The translations under genes and the position numbers were made by a program. 64,000 nucleotides of DNA, taken from contig CAXMMR010000010.1 in the NCBI GenBank assembly GCA_963692975.2, positions 281,202 to 345,201 on the forward strand, in the 5' to 3' direction. Below are positions 1 to 9,910 of this stretch, piece after piece (position 1 is the stretch's first letter; every line of letters begins with the position of its first letter). Below the pieces are notes generated by a model that was not told the DNA's origin, searched no databases, and was given only the letters and a program-made list of their open reading frames with translations. Origin of the DNA: CAXMMR01 sp963692975. Lineage in GTDB: Bacteria; Pseudomonadota; Alphaproteobacteria; Acetobacterales; Acetobacteraceae.

Positions 1-1
1 G

Positions 2-1231
2 CTCGGTGGCAACCTCGACATGCGACTGAAGAACGAGCTCGACCCGGCGTCAGACACATCGACGCGCGAGGCCGCCGCGTCGCGGATTCGCAGCGAGATC
101 GACGGCTTCCACGACACGGTGAAGGCGGCTGGCGGCCTGTTCGTCATCGGCACCGAGCGGCACGAGAGCCGGCGCATCGACAACCAGCTGCGCGGCCGCT
201 CAGGCCGCCAGGGCGACCCCGGCGCATCACGCTTCTTCCTCTCGCTCGAGGACGACCTGATGCGCATCTTCGGCTCCGAGCGGATGGGCGGCATGCTGCA
301 GCGGCTCGGCCTCAAGGAGGGCGAGGCCATCGTCCATCCCTGGATAAACAAGGCGCTCGAGAAGGCGCAGAAGAAGGTCGAGGCGCGCAACTTCGACACC
401 CGCAAGAACGTGCTCAAATACGACGACGTGATGAACGACCAGCGGCGCGAGGTCTACGCCCAGCGCCGCGAGTTCATGTCCGCCTCCGACGTCTCCGGCG
501 TGATCGCTGACATGCGCCACGAGGTGGTCGCCGGCCTCGTCGCCCGCCGCATCCCCGAGCGCGCTTTTGCCGAGCAGTGGGAGACGGCCGAGCTTGCCGG
601 CGACGTCCAGCGGCTGCTGAACCTGACCTTACCGATCGCCCAGTGGGCGACCGAGGACGGGATTGCCGAGGAGGCGATCCGCACCCGGATCGAGCAGGCG
701 GCCCGACCAGATGATGGCGGCCAAGGCAGCAAATTTCGGCCCCGAAATGATGCGCTTCGTCGAAAAGTCGCTGCTGCTGCAGGTGTTCGATGCGGTGTGG
801 AAGGAGCACCTGCTGGCGCTCGACTACCTGCGTCAGGGCATCGGGCTGCGCGCCTACGGTCAACGCGACCCGCTCAACGAGTACAAGACCGAGGCGTTCA
901 CGCTGTTCAACGCTATGCTGGATGACCTGCGCGGAGCGCGTCACGGCGCTGCTCGCCCGCGTCGAACTCGGCGCCGACCCGCTGCCGCAGCCCCCAGCCG
1001 ATCACGCTGTTCGAAAGCCACCCACTCCCGGTGAGCGTCCTGCCGCACGCCGGTCATCAGGCCGAGGAGCTGGCGGTCGCCGAGCTGGAGCCGATCCGGA
1101 TGACGATGGCAGCGGCGGCGGCAGACCCGAATGATCCGACGAGCTGGGTGAGCACGCCGCGCAATGCGCCCTGCCCCTGCGGATCAGGCAAGAAGTATAA
1201 GCATTGCCATGGGCGGGCAGCGGGGCAGTAG
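2..1231 (+). pseudogene. secA: SecA preprotein translocase ATPase, 3' part, three frameshifts
   Basis: SecA is the motor ATPase that drives proteins through SecYEG. The reading enters from the left edge in frame with an LGGNLDMRLK segment, then shows the second motor domain (TERHESRRIDNQLRGRSGRQ, an arginine-finger region) and the helical wing/scaffold (VWKEHLLALDYLRQGIGLRAY). It ends with the SEC-C zinc motif CPCGSGKKYKHCHG at about 1171-1212. The frame changes near 700, near 935 and near 990, so no single frame covers it. secA is essential, so sequencing or assembly indels are more likely than real decay, although a second decayed copy cannot be excluded. Identity is certain; the broken state is uncertain. 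Confidence 0.93.
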
Positions 1232-1254
1232 GGGCGAGGCCGAGGTAGAAAGGC

Positions 1255-1397
1255 CAGGGCTCTGCCCTGGGACCCGCTGGGGGCCGCGAGGCCCCAGACC
1301 CCAAGCAAAAGACGTTCGTCACTCGGCAAAGCGGTGGGCCAACCGACGAAAGGGGTCTGGGGCCTCACGGCCCCAGCGGGTCAAGGGCAGAGCCCTT
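1255..1397. repeat. Long imperfect inverted repeat between convergent secA and clc
   Basis: Arms at 1255-1302 and 1352-1397 are nearly reverse complements (for example AGGGCTCTGCCCT against AGGGCAGAGCCCT, and CCGCTGGGG against CCCCAGCGG). The loop is about 50 nt. It sits between two genes that converge, so a bidirectional terminator is the likely role. Very similar GC-rich palindromes recur through Acetobacteraceae genomes as far as I recall, which is one reason for the taxon guess. The clc stop codon (1381-1383) falls inside the right arm. Confidence 0.75.
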
Positions 1398-3275
1398 GCC
1401 TTGCCTCTCTCACTCCCCACTCAAGTCCCCGCCGCCGCCGTTCCAGCTCCTCGGCGTAGCGCCTGAGCGCATATTGCTCGCTGAGGATGCCGATCACACC
1501 GCATCGACGCTCCGGTCCTCCACCACCGCCAGCGCGTCCGCCTCGGCTCGCTCGAACATCGCCGCCGCCTCTTTGACCGACATCTGCGGCAGCAGCACGG
1601 TGCCTGTCTGCTGCAGCATGTCGCCGACGGTCGTGACGTTGTCGTCATCGATGGCATGCGCCTCGGAGGGCATGACAAGGCCGGCGTATCGGCCCGTCTC
1701 ATCGAGCACGATCACGCGCTTTTCCGCACCCAACGGAAAATCGCGGCGAAAGCTGTGGATCGGCATGTCGACGCGCACGGTGCGGAGCTCGCGTCGCATC
1801 ATCCGCCCGACGCTCAGGTTGCGGATCCAACCGATATCGACGGCGCTGCGAATGGCCTCGCCGCGTAGATGAAAGCGCCAGGTGGCGAATGAGTAGCCGA
1901 ACGTCCGGCGCACGGTGATCGCCGACACCACGGCCGCCGCCAGCACCGCCACCGTAATCGGCAGGCTGCCGGTGCTCTCGAGTGCGAGGAAGGTCATGGT
2001 GAGCGGACCGCCGATGATGCCGACCGCCATCGCGCTCATGCCGATCAGCGCAATAGACCACCTCTGGCTGCGCGAGGTGGCTGTGGGTCAGCAGCATCAG
2101 CGCGCCGAACAGCTTGCCCGACCAGGGCGCCGAGAAACAGCGAGGCGAAGAACAGTCCGCCGCGAAAGCCCGAGCCGATCGAGATCGCCGAGGCTGTCGC
2201 CTTCAGCACCAGCAGCAAAGGCGACAAGCTGCAGCGAGTAGGGCGCATCGATGCAGCTGCGCAGCGCCGCGTGGCCCGACGACAGCACTGAAGGTGAAAC
2301 CAGGGCCAGCGTGCCGACCGCCAGGCCGCCGATCGCCGGCCGCGCCCATCCCGGCACTCGGCTGCGGCGAAACAGCGTCTCGGTCAGCGTGACGCCGCGC
2401 ATGATGCAGATGCCGACCAGGGCGCAGATCACGGCCGAGCACCAGTACGGGAAGAAAGTCCGCGGTGCCGAACGTCGCCGGCAGGCTGAGCGCGAAGCCG
2501 GGCTCGTCCCCCTCGAACAGCCGCATCATCAGCGTGCCGCAGATCGCGGCGACGACCACCGGCGCCAGGTTCGCCAGCGTATAGGCGCCGATCACCAGCT
2601 CGAAGCCATAGAAGGCGCCGGTCAACGGCGCGTTAAAGGCGGCCGAGATCGCCGCCGCGGCGCCGCAGCCGACCAGCAGCCGCAGGTCGTTGCGGCGCAC
2701 CCGGAAGCTGCGACCGAACTTGGAAGCGACCGCGGCGCTGATCTGCGTGTATCCCGCCTCCAGCCCGACCGAGGCGCCGACGCCGTTCGACAGCAGCGTC
2801 TGTCCAACCACGACCAGGCTGTCGGTGAGCGACATGACGCCGCCATAAAGGGCGTTGGCCTCGATCGGGTCGACGGCGCGGCGCGGCCAGAAGCGCGCGA
2901 GGCACAGCCCGGCAAAACCAAGCACGAGGACCGCCGACGGCCGGAACCAGTAGCGCCGCCCTGGTGTCGATCCGGGGGGCGCCGACAGGCGCTGCCCGGC
3001 AGGCGAATGAAACAGTTGGCGATGGGCCAGCAGCGTCGTCTGGTTCATGCCGACCACGATGAGCCCGGCTGCGAGGCCGACCACGGCCGCCAGCATCACC
3101 AGCCAGAGCTCGTCGGCTCGCACCAGCACGCGAGCTGCTGCGGCACGTGCAGAACCCAGCGCTGCAGCGGCCGCCAGGCGCGCGTCGCCGGCTTGATGGC
3201 CTTGCGCGCCGTCCGGTGGCTCATGCCGGGCTGAGCCAGGCGGCTCGGCAGCAGCGTGCTCAGCAGGGGTTTCAT
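1381..3275 (-). pseudogene. CLC-type voltage-gated chloride channel/antiporter with C-terminal CBS domain, multiply frameshifted
   Basis: CLC proteins are membrane chloride channels or H+/Cl- exchangers. The start is an ATG at 3275; the product begins MKPLLSTLLP. Recognisable CLC pieces follow in order: SVGLEAGYTQ, GCGAAAAISAAFNAPLTGAFYGFE, GSGFRGGLFFASLFLGALVG, then a soluble tail with CBS-like sequence (VGDMLQQTG, SVKEAAAMFERA) and the end ILSEQYALRRYAEEL. The frame breaks near 3133, 2440, 2150-2200, 2045 and 1497. Each piece is well conserved, so recent decay or base-calling indels are more likely than ancient loss. Convergent with secA. Confidence 0.85.
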
Positions 3276-3739
3276 GACGTCATTCGGTCCGGAACTGACA
3301 CCTCGATTGCGGGCGGCTGCGAGGCAGCCGACAGGCTAGGGCTCGACGATGGCTGGCGTCTCTTGCGGCTCGGAAGCCGTCGTTGCAAGCATGAGCATGC
3401 CTGCGCGGCCTTAAGGATCCGTGAAAACGTGGCTCAACTTCTCCTCTCGCGGCGGAGGCTCGCCAGGAACCGGCATCGACGGCCTCGTGTTAGGTCACCG
3501 AGCGGTCAGGCCGATCGCCATCGGAGCCCCTTCCAATGCACGGCACAAGATCGCCCAGGCGCGCAGCGGTTCATGTCCAGTCTGATGTGCCGCATCCGCC
3601 GCCCGCCCCGCCGATCGACTTGCCCGACCCTGACGCGCCGCCGCCGATCGAGGAGCCGCCGGACGTGATCCTCGGTGCCGACCGATCCGCCCTCGCCCCC
3701 AATGCACATGCAGATGCACATGCAGATGCTTGGGCAATG
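3276..3739. other. Intergenic stretch with a possible small proline-rich coding segment
   Basis: No established gene lies here. A plus-strand frame from about 3578 reads VPHPPPAPPIDLPDPDAPPP, an acidic proline-rich composition seen in small alphaproteobacterial proteins of unknown role. It runs without a stop into the oxidoreductase start at 3740. The neighbourhood is rich in indels, so a lost stop codon is possible. I would not call a gene without homologues. Confidence 0.3.
3702..3725. repeat. Two tandem copies of a 12-bp unit ATGCACATGCAG
   Basis: The unit occurs at 3702-3713 and 3714-3725, followed by the partial unit ATGC. It lies just upstream of the oxidoreductase start. In the frame leading into that gene it encodes repeated Ala-His-Ala-Asp. 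No function is apparent; replication slippage is the simplest origin. Confidence 0.7.
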
Positions 3740-4742
3740 ATGACCAAGGCGCTGCCGGCCTCCATGCGCGTCGTCGATATCGCCTCGCCCGGCTTGGCTT
3801 CGGCAATGCGGGGTGGTCGAGCGGCCGCTGCCGCAGCCTGCGAGCGGCGAGGTGCTGATCCGCGTCGCCGCCGCCGGCGTCAACCGGCCGGACATCGCCC
3901 AGCGTGCGGGCCTGTATCCGCCGCCGCCCGGCGCCAGTCCGGTGCTCGGGCTGGAAGTCGCTGGCGAGGTCGTCGCGTGCGGCGCCGAAGCCGGCCTCGC
4001 GCTCGGCGAGCAAGTCACCGCGCTGGTGAACGGCGGTGGCTACGCCGAGTATTGCACCGCCCCGGTCGGGCAGTGCCTGCCCTGGCCGCGCGGCTTCGAT
4101 GCGATCCACGCCGCCGCGCTGCCGGAGAACCACTTCACCGTCTGGCAGAACGTCTTCCAGATCGGCAGGCTGGCGCCCGGTGACCGCCTGCTCGTGCATG
4201 GCGGCACCAGCGGCATCGGTCTGACCGCGACCATGCTGGCCGCCGCCCGCGGCAGCCGGGTGGTCGCCACTGCCGGCTCACGCGAGAAATGCGACGCCTG
4301 CCTGCGCCACGGCGCCACGGCCGCGATCAACTACCGGGAGGCGCAGTTCGCCGACGCGGTGCGCGAGTTCACCGCCGGCGAGGGCGTCGACGTGATCCTC
4401 GACATGATCGGCGGCAGCTACCTGCAGGCCAATTTGCTGAGCCTGGCCGAGGGCGGCCGGCTGGTGGTGATCGCGGTGATGGGCGGCCGCGCCGGCGAGA
4501 CGGACCTGGCGCGCATCATGCAGCGCCGGCTGACGCTGACCGGCTCGACCATGCGGCCACGCACCCGCGCCGAGAAGGCGGCGCTGGCGGATGAGCTTCG
4601 ACGCGAGGTCTGGCCGCTGCTCGACGCCGGGCAATGCCGTCCGGTGATCGACACGGTGCTGCCGCTCGAGCAGGTGGTGCAGGCGCATGAGCGGATGGAC
4701 GTCGACCACATCGGCAAGGTGGTGCTGGACCTCACCGCGTGA
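3740..4742 (+). CDS. NAD(P)H quinone oxidoreductase (zinc-independent MDR family), frameshift near 5' end
   Basis: This medium-chain reductase family (QOR/PIG3-like) transfers electrons from NADPH to quinones. The expected start MTKALPASMRVVDIASPG begins at 3740. The frame then changes near 3800, and the rest, from VVERPLPQPASGEVLIRVAA to the end at 4742, is open. The cofactor loop LLVHGGTSGIGLTAT and the downstream sequence VVATAGSREKCDAC fit an NADPH-binding Rossmann fold, and no structural zinc cysteines are seen. From about 3813 the gene is intact over 309 codons. Its TGA overlaps the GTG start of the next gene, so the two are coupled. Confidence 0.85.
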
Positions 4743-5503
4743 TTCTGGCGGCCGTCGAGGCCGGTTCAGGCACCGCGCCGAGCCTCGTCCTGCTGCACGG
4801 GCTGTTCGGGCAGGCCCGCAACTTCACCACCGTGCAGCGCCACCTCGCCGATCGCCGCCACGTCGTGGCCCTCGACCTGCGCAACCACGGCGCCAGCCCC
4901 CACGCCGACGGCATGGCCTACGCGACCTTGGCCGCCGACGTCGCCGAGACGCTCGCCGCGCTCGATCTTGGCCGCTGCGACGTCGTCGGCCACTCGATGG
5001 GCGGCAAGACGGCCATGGCGCTCGCGCTCGCCCGGCCGGACCTGGTGCGCCGGCTCGTCGTCGTCGACATCGCACCCGTCGCCTACAAGCACGCCAATGC
5101 TGCCCTGGTCACGGCACTCCAGGCCCTGCCGCTCGGCGCCCCGCTCAGCCGCGGCCAGGCCGACCGCGCGCTCGCCGATGCAATCCCCAACGCCATCATC
5201 CGCAGCTTCCTGCTGCAGAATTTCCACGCCGGCGAGCAGCCTGGTTGGCGTTGCGGCCTGATCGAGATCGCCGCCGCGATCCCGCAGATCGAGGGCTGGG
5301 ACTTCGCCCTCTCGTCGCGCTTCGACGGCGAGACGTTGCTGATTCGAGGGGGCGCGTCCGACTACGTCGGCGAGGCCGAACTCGTGTCGTTCCGGGCGAT
5401 CTTTCCGCGGGGATGGATTGAAACGGTGGTTGGCGCCGCGCACTGGGTGCATGCGGACGCGCCGGAGCGGTTCGTCTCGCTGGTGGAGGATTCTCTCGGT
5501 TGA
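4739..5503 (+). CDS. Alpha/beta hydrolase (YbfF-like esterase)
   Basis: A 254-residue alpha/beta-hydrolase with the usual order: oxyanion-hole HG in VLLHGLFGQ near residue 19, nucleophile elbow GHSMGG near residue 86, an acid in the C-terminal third, and the catalytic His in AAHWVHADAP near residue 235. The length and the NWRTVQRHL-like region resemble YbfF-type esterases acting on short acyl esters or thioesters; the substrate is unknown. The GTG start at 4739 overlaps the stop of the oxidoreductase, so co-translation is likely. Confidence 0.88.
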   Translation: MILAAVEAGSGTAPSLVLLHGLFGQARNFTTVQRHLADRRHVVALDLRNHGASPHADGMAYATLAADVAETLAALDLGRCDVVGHSMGGKTAMALALARPDLVRRLVVVDIAPVAYKHANAALVTALQALPLGAPLSRGQADRALADAIPNAIIRSFLLQNFHAGEQPGWRCGLIEIAAAIPQIEGWDFALSSRFDGETLLIRGGASDYVGEAELVSFRAIFPRGWIETVVGAAHWVHADAPERFVSLVEDSLG

Positions 5504-5568
5504 GTTGCGCGGCAGCCTGATAGTCTTATTGCGCACGCCGGATCGGCCGATCGTGCGAGGAGGCCTGG

Positions 5569-6354
5569 ATGGTGATGTCGGCAAACCGGCGTGCTCGGCC
5601 CAGCGTGTTCGGCACCGCGGGACAGGCTTGGCGCAGTGCTTGGCTGGCAATCATACGCATGCCGTTACTCATGCTGGCAGCGACTTCAGTGCTGCTGGCA
5701 TTCAATGTGTGCGCGGGGCTTGGCTTCAGGGCAATCGGTCAACCGCATACGGCCTCTCACGTCGCCCTCAGTGCGCTCGACGGAGTCGTGGCCAGCCTCT
5801 CGATGGCGCCGGTTGCGATCTCCGTCCATCGGTTTGTGCTTCTCGGTGAGAGAACGAGGCTTTGGCCCCGGGTGCCGATGAGAGTGGTGCTGTGTTACGC
5901 TGGCTGGTCGATCGCTTTTTCAGTCGCGTACAGCGTGGTGGGGGTGGTGGGGTTAGCCAAGCATCTTCCGCTACCAGGCATGGCTGTCGCAGCATCGGCC
6001 GTGCAGGTCTTGCTGTTCGTGGTCTACACGCGCTTGGTGCTCATGCTCCCGGCGATTGCGATGCAGTCGACGCAGCCGCTCGCCGACTGGAGTTTGCGTC
6101 AGACGCGGCATCGTTTCTGGCGCACCGTTGCGCTGCTGTTCCTGGTCGAGATGCCGCTCGTCATCCTGGGCGTGCTGATCGGCGCGCTAGCGTGGCATCT
6201 CGGCGACCTCGCTCACCTGATGCCGATGGCTCTGTCCTTGAGCACGCCCTTGGTCGTGGCCAGCGTTGTCGCAGGAGCTGCGGCCTTGTCATGGCTGTTC
6301 CGCCGCTACGACGTCGCCGAAGAACCGTCTGACCTCATTCCGGCTGCGACTTGA
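5569..6354 (+). CDS. Multi-pass membrane protein of unknown function
   Basis: The 261-residue product has about six hydrophobic stretches (for example near residues 29-50, 68-90, 105-130, 140-165, 195-220 and 225-245), separated by short basic loops. I recognise no catalytic motif or transporter signature. The general plan resembles uncharacterised alphaproteobacterial integral membrane proteins. Its 3' end overlaps the 3' end of the convergent glycosylase gene by about 20 nt. Length and clean hydrophobic periodicity support a real gene, but function cannot be assigned. Confidence 0.75.
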   Translation: MVMSANRRARPSVFGTAGQAWRSAWLAIIRMPLLMLAATSVLLAFNVCAGLGFRAIGQPHTASHVALSALDGVVASLSMAPVAISVHRFVLLGERTRLWPRVPMRVVLCYAGWSIAFSVAYSVVGVVGLAKHLPLPGMAVAASAVQVLLFVVYTRLVLMLPAIAMQSTQPLADWSLRQTRHRFWRTVALLFLVEMPLVILGVLIGALAWHLGDLAHLMPMALSLSTPLVVASVVAGAAALSWLFRRYDVAEEPSDLIPAAT

Positions 6355-6988
6355 TGGCCTTGCCCTCGTCGGCGGCGCGCCAGAGGTACCAGGCTGCCGT
6401 CGAGCGATACGGCGCCCAGACGGCGCCGACCGCGGCGAGCGCTCGCGGCTTGGGCTGCGCCTCTAGGCCATTGATGCGCCGGTAGCCCTCGCGGACGCCG
6501 AAATCGTCGACCGGCAGCACGTCGGGCCGACCGAGCGTGAAGATCAGCAGCATCTCGACCGTCCAGCGACCGATGCCCCGCACCGCCGACAGGCGCTCGA
6601 TCAACGCGTCGTCGGACAGCCGAGCGGCGGCGGCGCGGCTCGGCACGACGCCGGCGAGGCGCTGACGGGCCAGGTCGTGCAGCGCCGCCGCTTTGCTGCA
6701 GGAGAAGCCGCAGGCGCGCAGCGCCGCCTTGTTCAGTCCGAGCAGCTGCTCGGGCGCGGGATAGGCGCCGCCGCCCTGCGCGGCCAGCCGGCCGAGGATT
6801 GCCTCGGCGGCGCGGCCGTGTAGTTGCTGGTGGGCGATGGCGTGCACCAGCGCGTCGTAGGGTTCGCGGTCGCGGGTGGGCGCCAGGCCGCACGGGCCGA
6901 TGCGCCCGATGAGCGCGGCGAGTGCCGGGTCGGCAGCGGCGAGGTGGCGGCAGGCGAGGGGGCGGCGGCGACCGACCCACGGGTTCAC
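6335..6988 (-). CDS. DNA-3-methyladenine glycosylase II (AlkA-like, HhH-GPD superfamily)
   Basis: The enzyme removes alkylated bases from DNA and starts base-excision repair. The product carries the HhH-GPD core: a helix-hairpin-helix with LSAVRGIGRWTVEMLLIF near residues 135-152, followed by the catalytic aspartate in VLPVDDFGVREGY near residue 162. The early region YDALVHAIAHQQLHGRAAEAI is typical of the family. I chose the GTG at 6988 because it gives a normal AlkA length of about 217 residues and follows comM by 10 nt. A longer open frame upstream lies entirely within comM and looks like antisense noise. Confidence 0.85.
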   Translation of the reverse strand: MNPWVGRRRPLACRHLAAADPALAALIGRIGPCGLAPTRDREPYDALVHAIAHQQLHGRAAEAILGRLAAQGGGAYPAPEQLLGLNKAALRACGFSCSKAAALHDLARQRLAGVVPSRAAAARLSDDALIERLSAVRGIGRWTVEMLLIFTLGRPDVLPVDDFGVREGYRRINGLEAQPKPRALAAVGAVWAPYRSTAAWYLWRAADEGKAIKSQPE

Positions 6989-6998
6989 GCCTGGGGCC

Positions 6999-8276
6999 TC
7001 AAGACCGGCGGCCGGGCACCCGGTGGCGGAAGGCCAACGCCTCGGCGATGTCGGCGCGGCGAACCATGGCGGCGCCGGCAAGGTCGGCGACCGTGCGGCC
7101 GACGCGCAGCACCCGTGTGTAGCCGCGCGGCGACAGGCGCAGGCGGTCAGCGGCCTGCTCCAGCAGCGCCCGGCCCGGCTCCTCCACCTCGATGCGGCCG
7201 GCATCGGCCTCGGCGTTGGTGGCGTCGCCGCGCGCCCGCTGACGCGCCCGCGCCGCGCTGACCCGGGCGGCGACGGGCGCGCTCGCCTCGCCGTCCGGCG
7301 CCCGCGACAGCTCGGCGGCGGTGACCGGCTGCACCTGCACCGTCAGGTCGATGCGGTCCAGGAACGGGCCGCTGATCCGGCCGAGATACGCCTCGCCGCA
7401 GCGTGGCGCCCGGTTGCACTCGCGCGCGGCGTCGCCGAGATAGCCGCAGCGGCAGGGGTTCATCGCCGCGATGAGCTGAAACCGCGCCGGGTAGGTGACG
7501 TGCGCGGCGGCGCGCGAGACGGTTGTGCGGCCGCTCTCCAGCGGCTGGCGCAGCGCCTCCAAAGCCTGGCTTGGAAACTCCGGCAGCTCGTCTAGGAACA
7601 GCACGCCGCGATGCGCAAGGCTGACCTCGCCGGGCCGGGCGCGCTGCCCGCCGCCGGCGAGCGCCGCCTGGCTCGCGCCATGATGCGGCTCGCGATAGGG
7701 CGGCCGCATCAGCAGCCGCCCATCCTCCAGCAGTCCGGCCACCGAGTGCACCATGCTGACCTCGAGCGCCTCCTCCGGCAGCAGGTCGGGCAGCAGCCCC
7801 GGCAGGCGCGAGGCGAGCATCGACTTGCCCGCCCCCGGCCAGCCGATCAGCAGTAGATTGTGCCCTCCCGCGGCGGCGATCTCCAGCGCCCGACGCGCGC
7901 TCTCCATCCCCTTGACGGCCGCGAGGTCCGGCGCGGCAGGCGCGGCCGCAAGCCCCGCCGGCGCCGGCGGCAGCAGCACCGGCTCGCCCTTGAAGTGGTT
8001 GATCAGGCTGAGCAAATCGGTTGGCGCCAGCACGTCGAGCGCGCCGGCCCACGCGGCCTCGCCGCCCTGCGCGGCCGGGCAGATCAGGCCGAGATCGGAG
8101 TTCACCGCCGCCATCGCCGCCGGCAGCACGCCGGCCACCCGGTTCAGCGAGCCATCCAGCGACAGCTCGCCAAGTGCTGCATACTCCGCCATCTCCTCGG
8201 CCGGCAGCACGTCCATCGCCACCAGCACGCCGAGCGCGATCGGCAGGTCGAAATGCGAGCTTTTCACACATTGCAT
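6999..8276 (-). pseudogene. comM: ComM/YifB Mg-chelatase-like AAA+ ATPase, 5' end missing
   Basis: ComM is a hexameric helicase that helps branch migration during natural transformation. The Lon-like N-terminal domain is truncated: homologous sequence starts only at SHFDLPIALGVLVAMDVLP, so about 90 expected residues are absent. The rest is complete, with a Walker A in LIGWPGAGKSMLASRLPGLLP, a sensor region FLDELPEF, a zinc-type CRCGYLGD segment, and the C-terminal AAA lid. The ATG at 8276 belongs to the foreign side of the junction and is probably not a native start. comM is a known island insertion target (AbaR elements in Acinetobacter), and the same may have happened here. Confidence 0.88.
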
Positions 8277-8280
8277 TTGA
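8256..8280. other. Core chromosome / accessory island junction inside comM
   Basis: ComM homology stops at about 8258, in the codon for the serine before HFDLP. Rightward the sequence turns abruptly AT-richer (TTTTCACACATTGCATTTGA), and no comM sequence follows. No target duplication or terminal repeat can be defined, because the other end of the insertion is outside the window. A deletion or assembly join would look the same. Confidence 0.6.
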
Positions 8281-8986
8281 GCTAACCGATAGATCGAAAA
8301 TCTACTAAAAAGAAGCTTCTTGTTTTGATTGCATTTTTACCTGTGGATAAGATGAGAAATTCTCTAATACCCTATTGAGAAACTTGTAGAATATCGCGAC
8401 GATCGTCATGTGTATAAGTCGCCGTATAGTGGCCGCTCCTCCGTTTGGGCGCCTCGAAGCGAGTGCGAGGCGGACAGCGCGCGAGCCCGCCTGTTTGGTC
8501 CCAGGCAGTATCTCTAATCTCAATACCCCGCGCATAATAAGCAGCCGCCGAAAACGGGTGTCACATCTGATCGGCCGGGTGTTGGTTAACGTGCGGAACG
8601 ACGGTCCTGCACTGCTCGACGCGTTAGACAACCTTAAAGACGCTTAGTGCGGGCTTCGGCATGCCTGATGCGACGGTCATTGAATAACATCAATCAGCTG
8701 GGCGACGCACCGCGGTCATTCGGTAGTACTAAGACTATCAAGGGGGTCATGGTCCAAATGTCGGGCGGCTGCGTGCGACGGAGTGCACGCCATCTTCATT
8801 GGACACCATAAATGACGCAATTCGTGGCATCGCGCGATGGTTGTGGTCCGCCGGGCTTCCTCTAGGCTGGATGGCACTAGGGAACGAACGAGTGGCCAGC
8901 TCTCTTGGACAGGTCCAGGTCACGGGACATCATCGTGCTCGGATCGACCGTGTGGTCGGACCGCGGCTTGGAAAGCATGATTCCGA
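8277..8986. other. Gene-poor left end of the accessory region
   Basis: I see no convincing gene in these 710 bases. The first 130 bases are AT-rich and contain small palindromes: GAAGCTTC near 8312 and GAGAAATTCTC near 8352. Short open frames on both strands (about 80-108 codons) have arginine-rich, low-information translations and lack clear ribosome sites. The composition would suit the end of a mobile element, but no transposase-binding repeats could be recognised. Confidence 0.5.
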
Positions 8987-9910
8987 ATGGCACGAGCGGC
9001 TATCGACTTTGCGAAGTGGGACCTACGAGTCCGGACGCACATCGCATCCCGCGCCGCCCCGGCCGGTTGGACAGGCTTTTGGCTCGGTCTATGGGAACAC
9101 CATCTCGCGGCAGGGTTCGCCAACGGCCATTTCGTCCGTGAGCTGACGAAAGGCGAAGACGGGCCTTTTTCCGAGCGTGTCTGGGAGATGATGCTCGGTC
9201 GCCACCTGCTCGCTTGCGGCTTTGACGTCTCGTCGCCGTCCCAGCCTGGACGGCCCGATTTTCGTTGTGTCAGGGCAGGGGCAGTAACCTGGGTCGAGGC
9301 GACCTGTGCGACGCCCGGCCAGGACGTCCTACTGGCACCGGACGCGGACTGGCTCAGCTCGGGCGGCTACGTGCCTCTCGACAGCCTGTTTCTCAGGTGG
9401 ACCAACGCCCTCCATCAGAAGATAAAGCAATGCGCAGCCCATCGCCGTAAAGGCATCGTCGCGCCAGGAGAAGGCTACCTCATCGCCATCAACGGCGGCC
9501 TCATAGCCACGGCGAACTATGGCTTCGGGGTCTCCCGACACCCTTTCGTGGTCGAGGCCACGCTCGCGATAGGCCCCCTGCAGCACCGCTACGACCGGGA
9601 GACGCTGGGCTTCAAAGGGGCGGAGCACCTGGTCCGGACGCATGCCGTGAAGGAGAACGCCGCCGTAGTTGGGACCGCGGTCTTCTTCGACAAGTCAAAT
9701 GCTGCCATCGGCGCGTTGCTCGGCTGCGCGAGCCTGCGGGTCGATGGTCCGACGCTCCCCTTACTGGTCGCTCACAATCCCTTGGCGGACTGCCCGTTTC
9801 CGACGGGGCTGCTCGGTCCCGGCACCAGGGAGTGGGCCGCCAGACTTACCGGACGAGACGACAATGAGTCTTTTTGGGAGATTGCCGAGGTGACTGCTTC
9901 CAAGACGTGA
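8987..9910 (+). CDS. PD-(D/E)xK-like nuclease fold protein, uncharacterised
   Basis: The 307-residue protein has a central segment with the spacing of a restriction-endonuclease-like core: Glu64 in SERVWEMMLGRHLL, then GRPDFRCVR with Asp91, then a strand ending in WVEAT with Glu104. The usual lysine is Thr106, so activity is unproven. The second half (for example YLIAINGGLIATANYGFG) fits no family I know. It stands alone between the island edge and the CBASS block, which suggests a defence or mobile-element role. Function remains an inference. Confidence 0.65.
   Translation: MARAAIDFAKWDLRVRTHIASRAAPAGWTGFWLGLWEHHLAAGFANGHFVRELTKGEDGPFSERVWEMMLGRHLLACGFDVSSPSQPGRPDFRCVRAGAVTWVEATCATPGQDVLLAPDADWLSSGGYVPLDSLFLRWTNALHQKIKQCAAHRRKGIVAPGEGYLIAINGGLIATANYGFGVSRHPFVVEATLAIGPLQHRYDRETLGFKGAEHLVRTHAVKENAAVVGTAVFFDKSNAAIGALLGCASLRVDGPTLPLLVAHNPLADCPFPTGLLGPGTREWAARLTGRDDNESFWEIAEVTASKT

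Noticed and set aside
2251..3234. Plus-strand frame of 327 codons
   Set aside because: It is antisense to clc and extremely rich in Arg, Gln and Pro.
8277..8420. Tn7-like or IS end at the comM junction
   Set aside because: No terminal TGT/ACA, no set of repeated transposase-binding sites and no target duplication could be shown.
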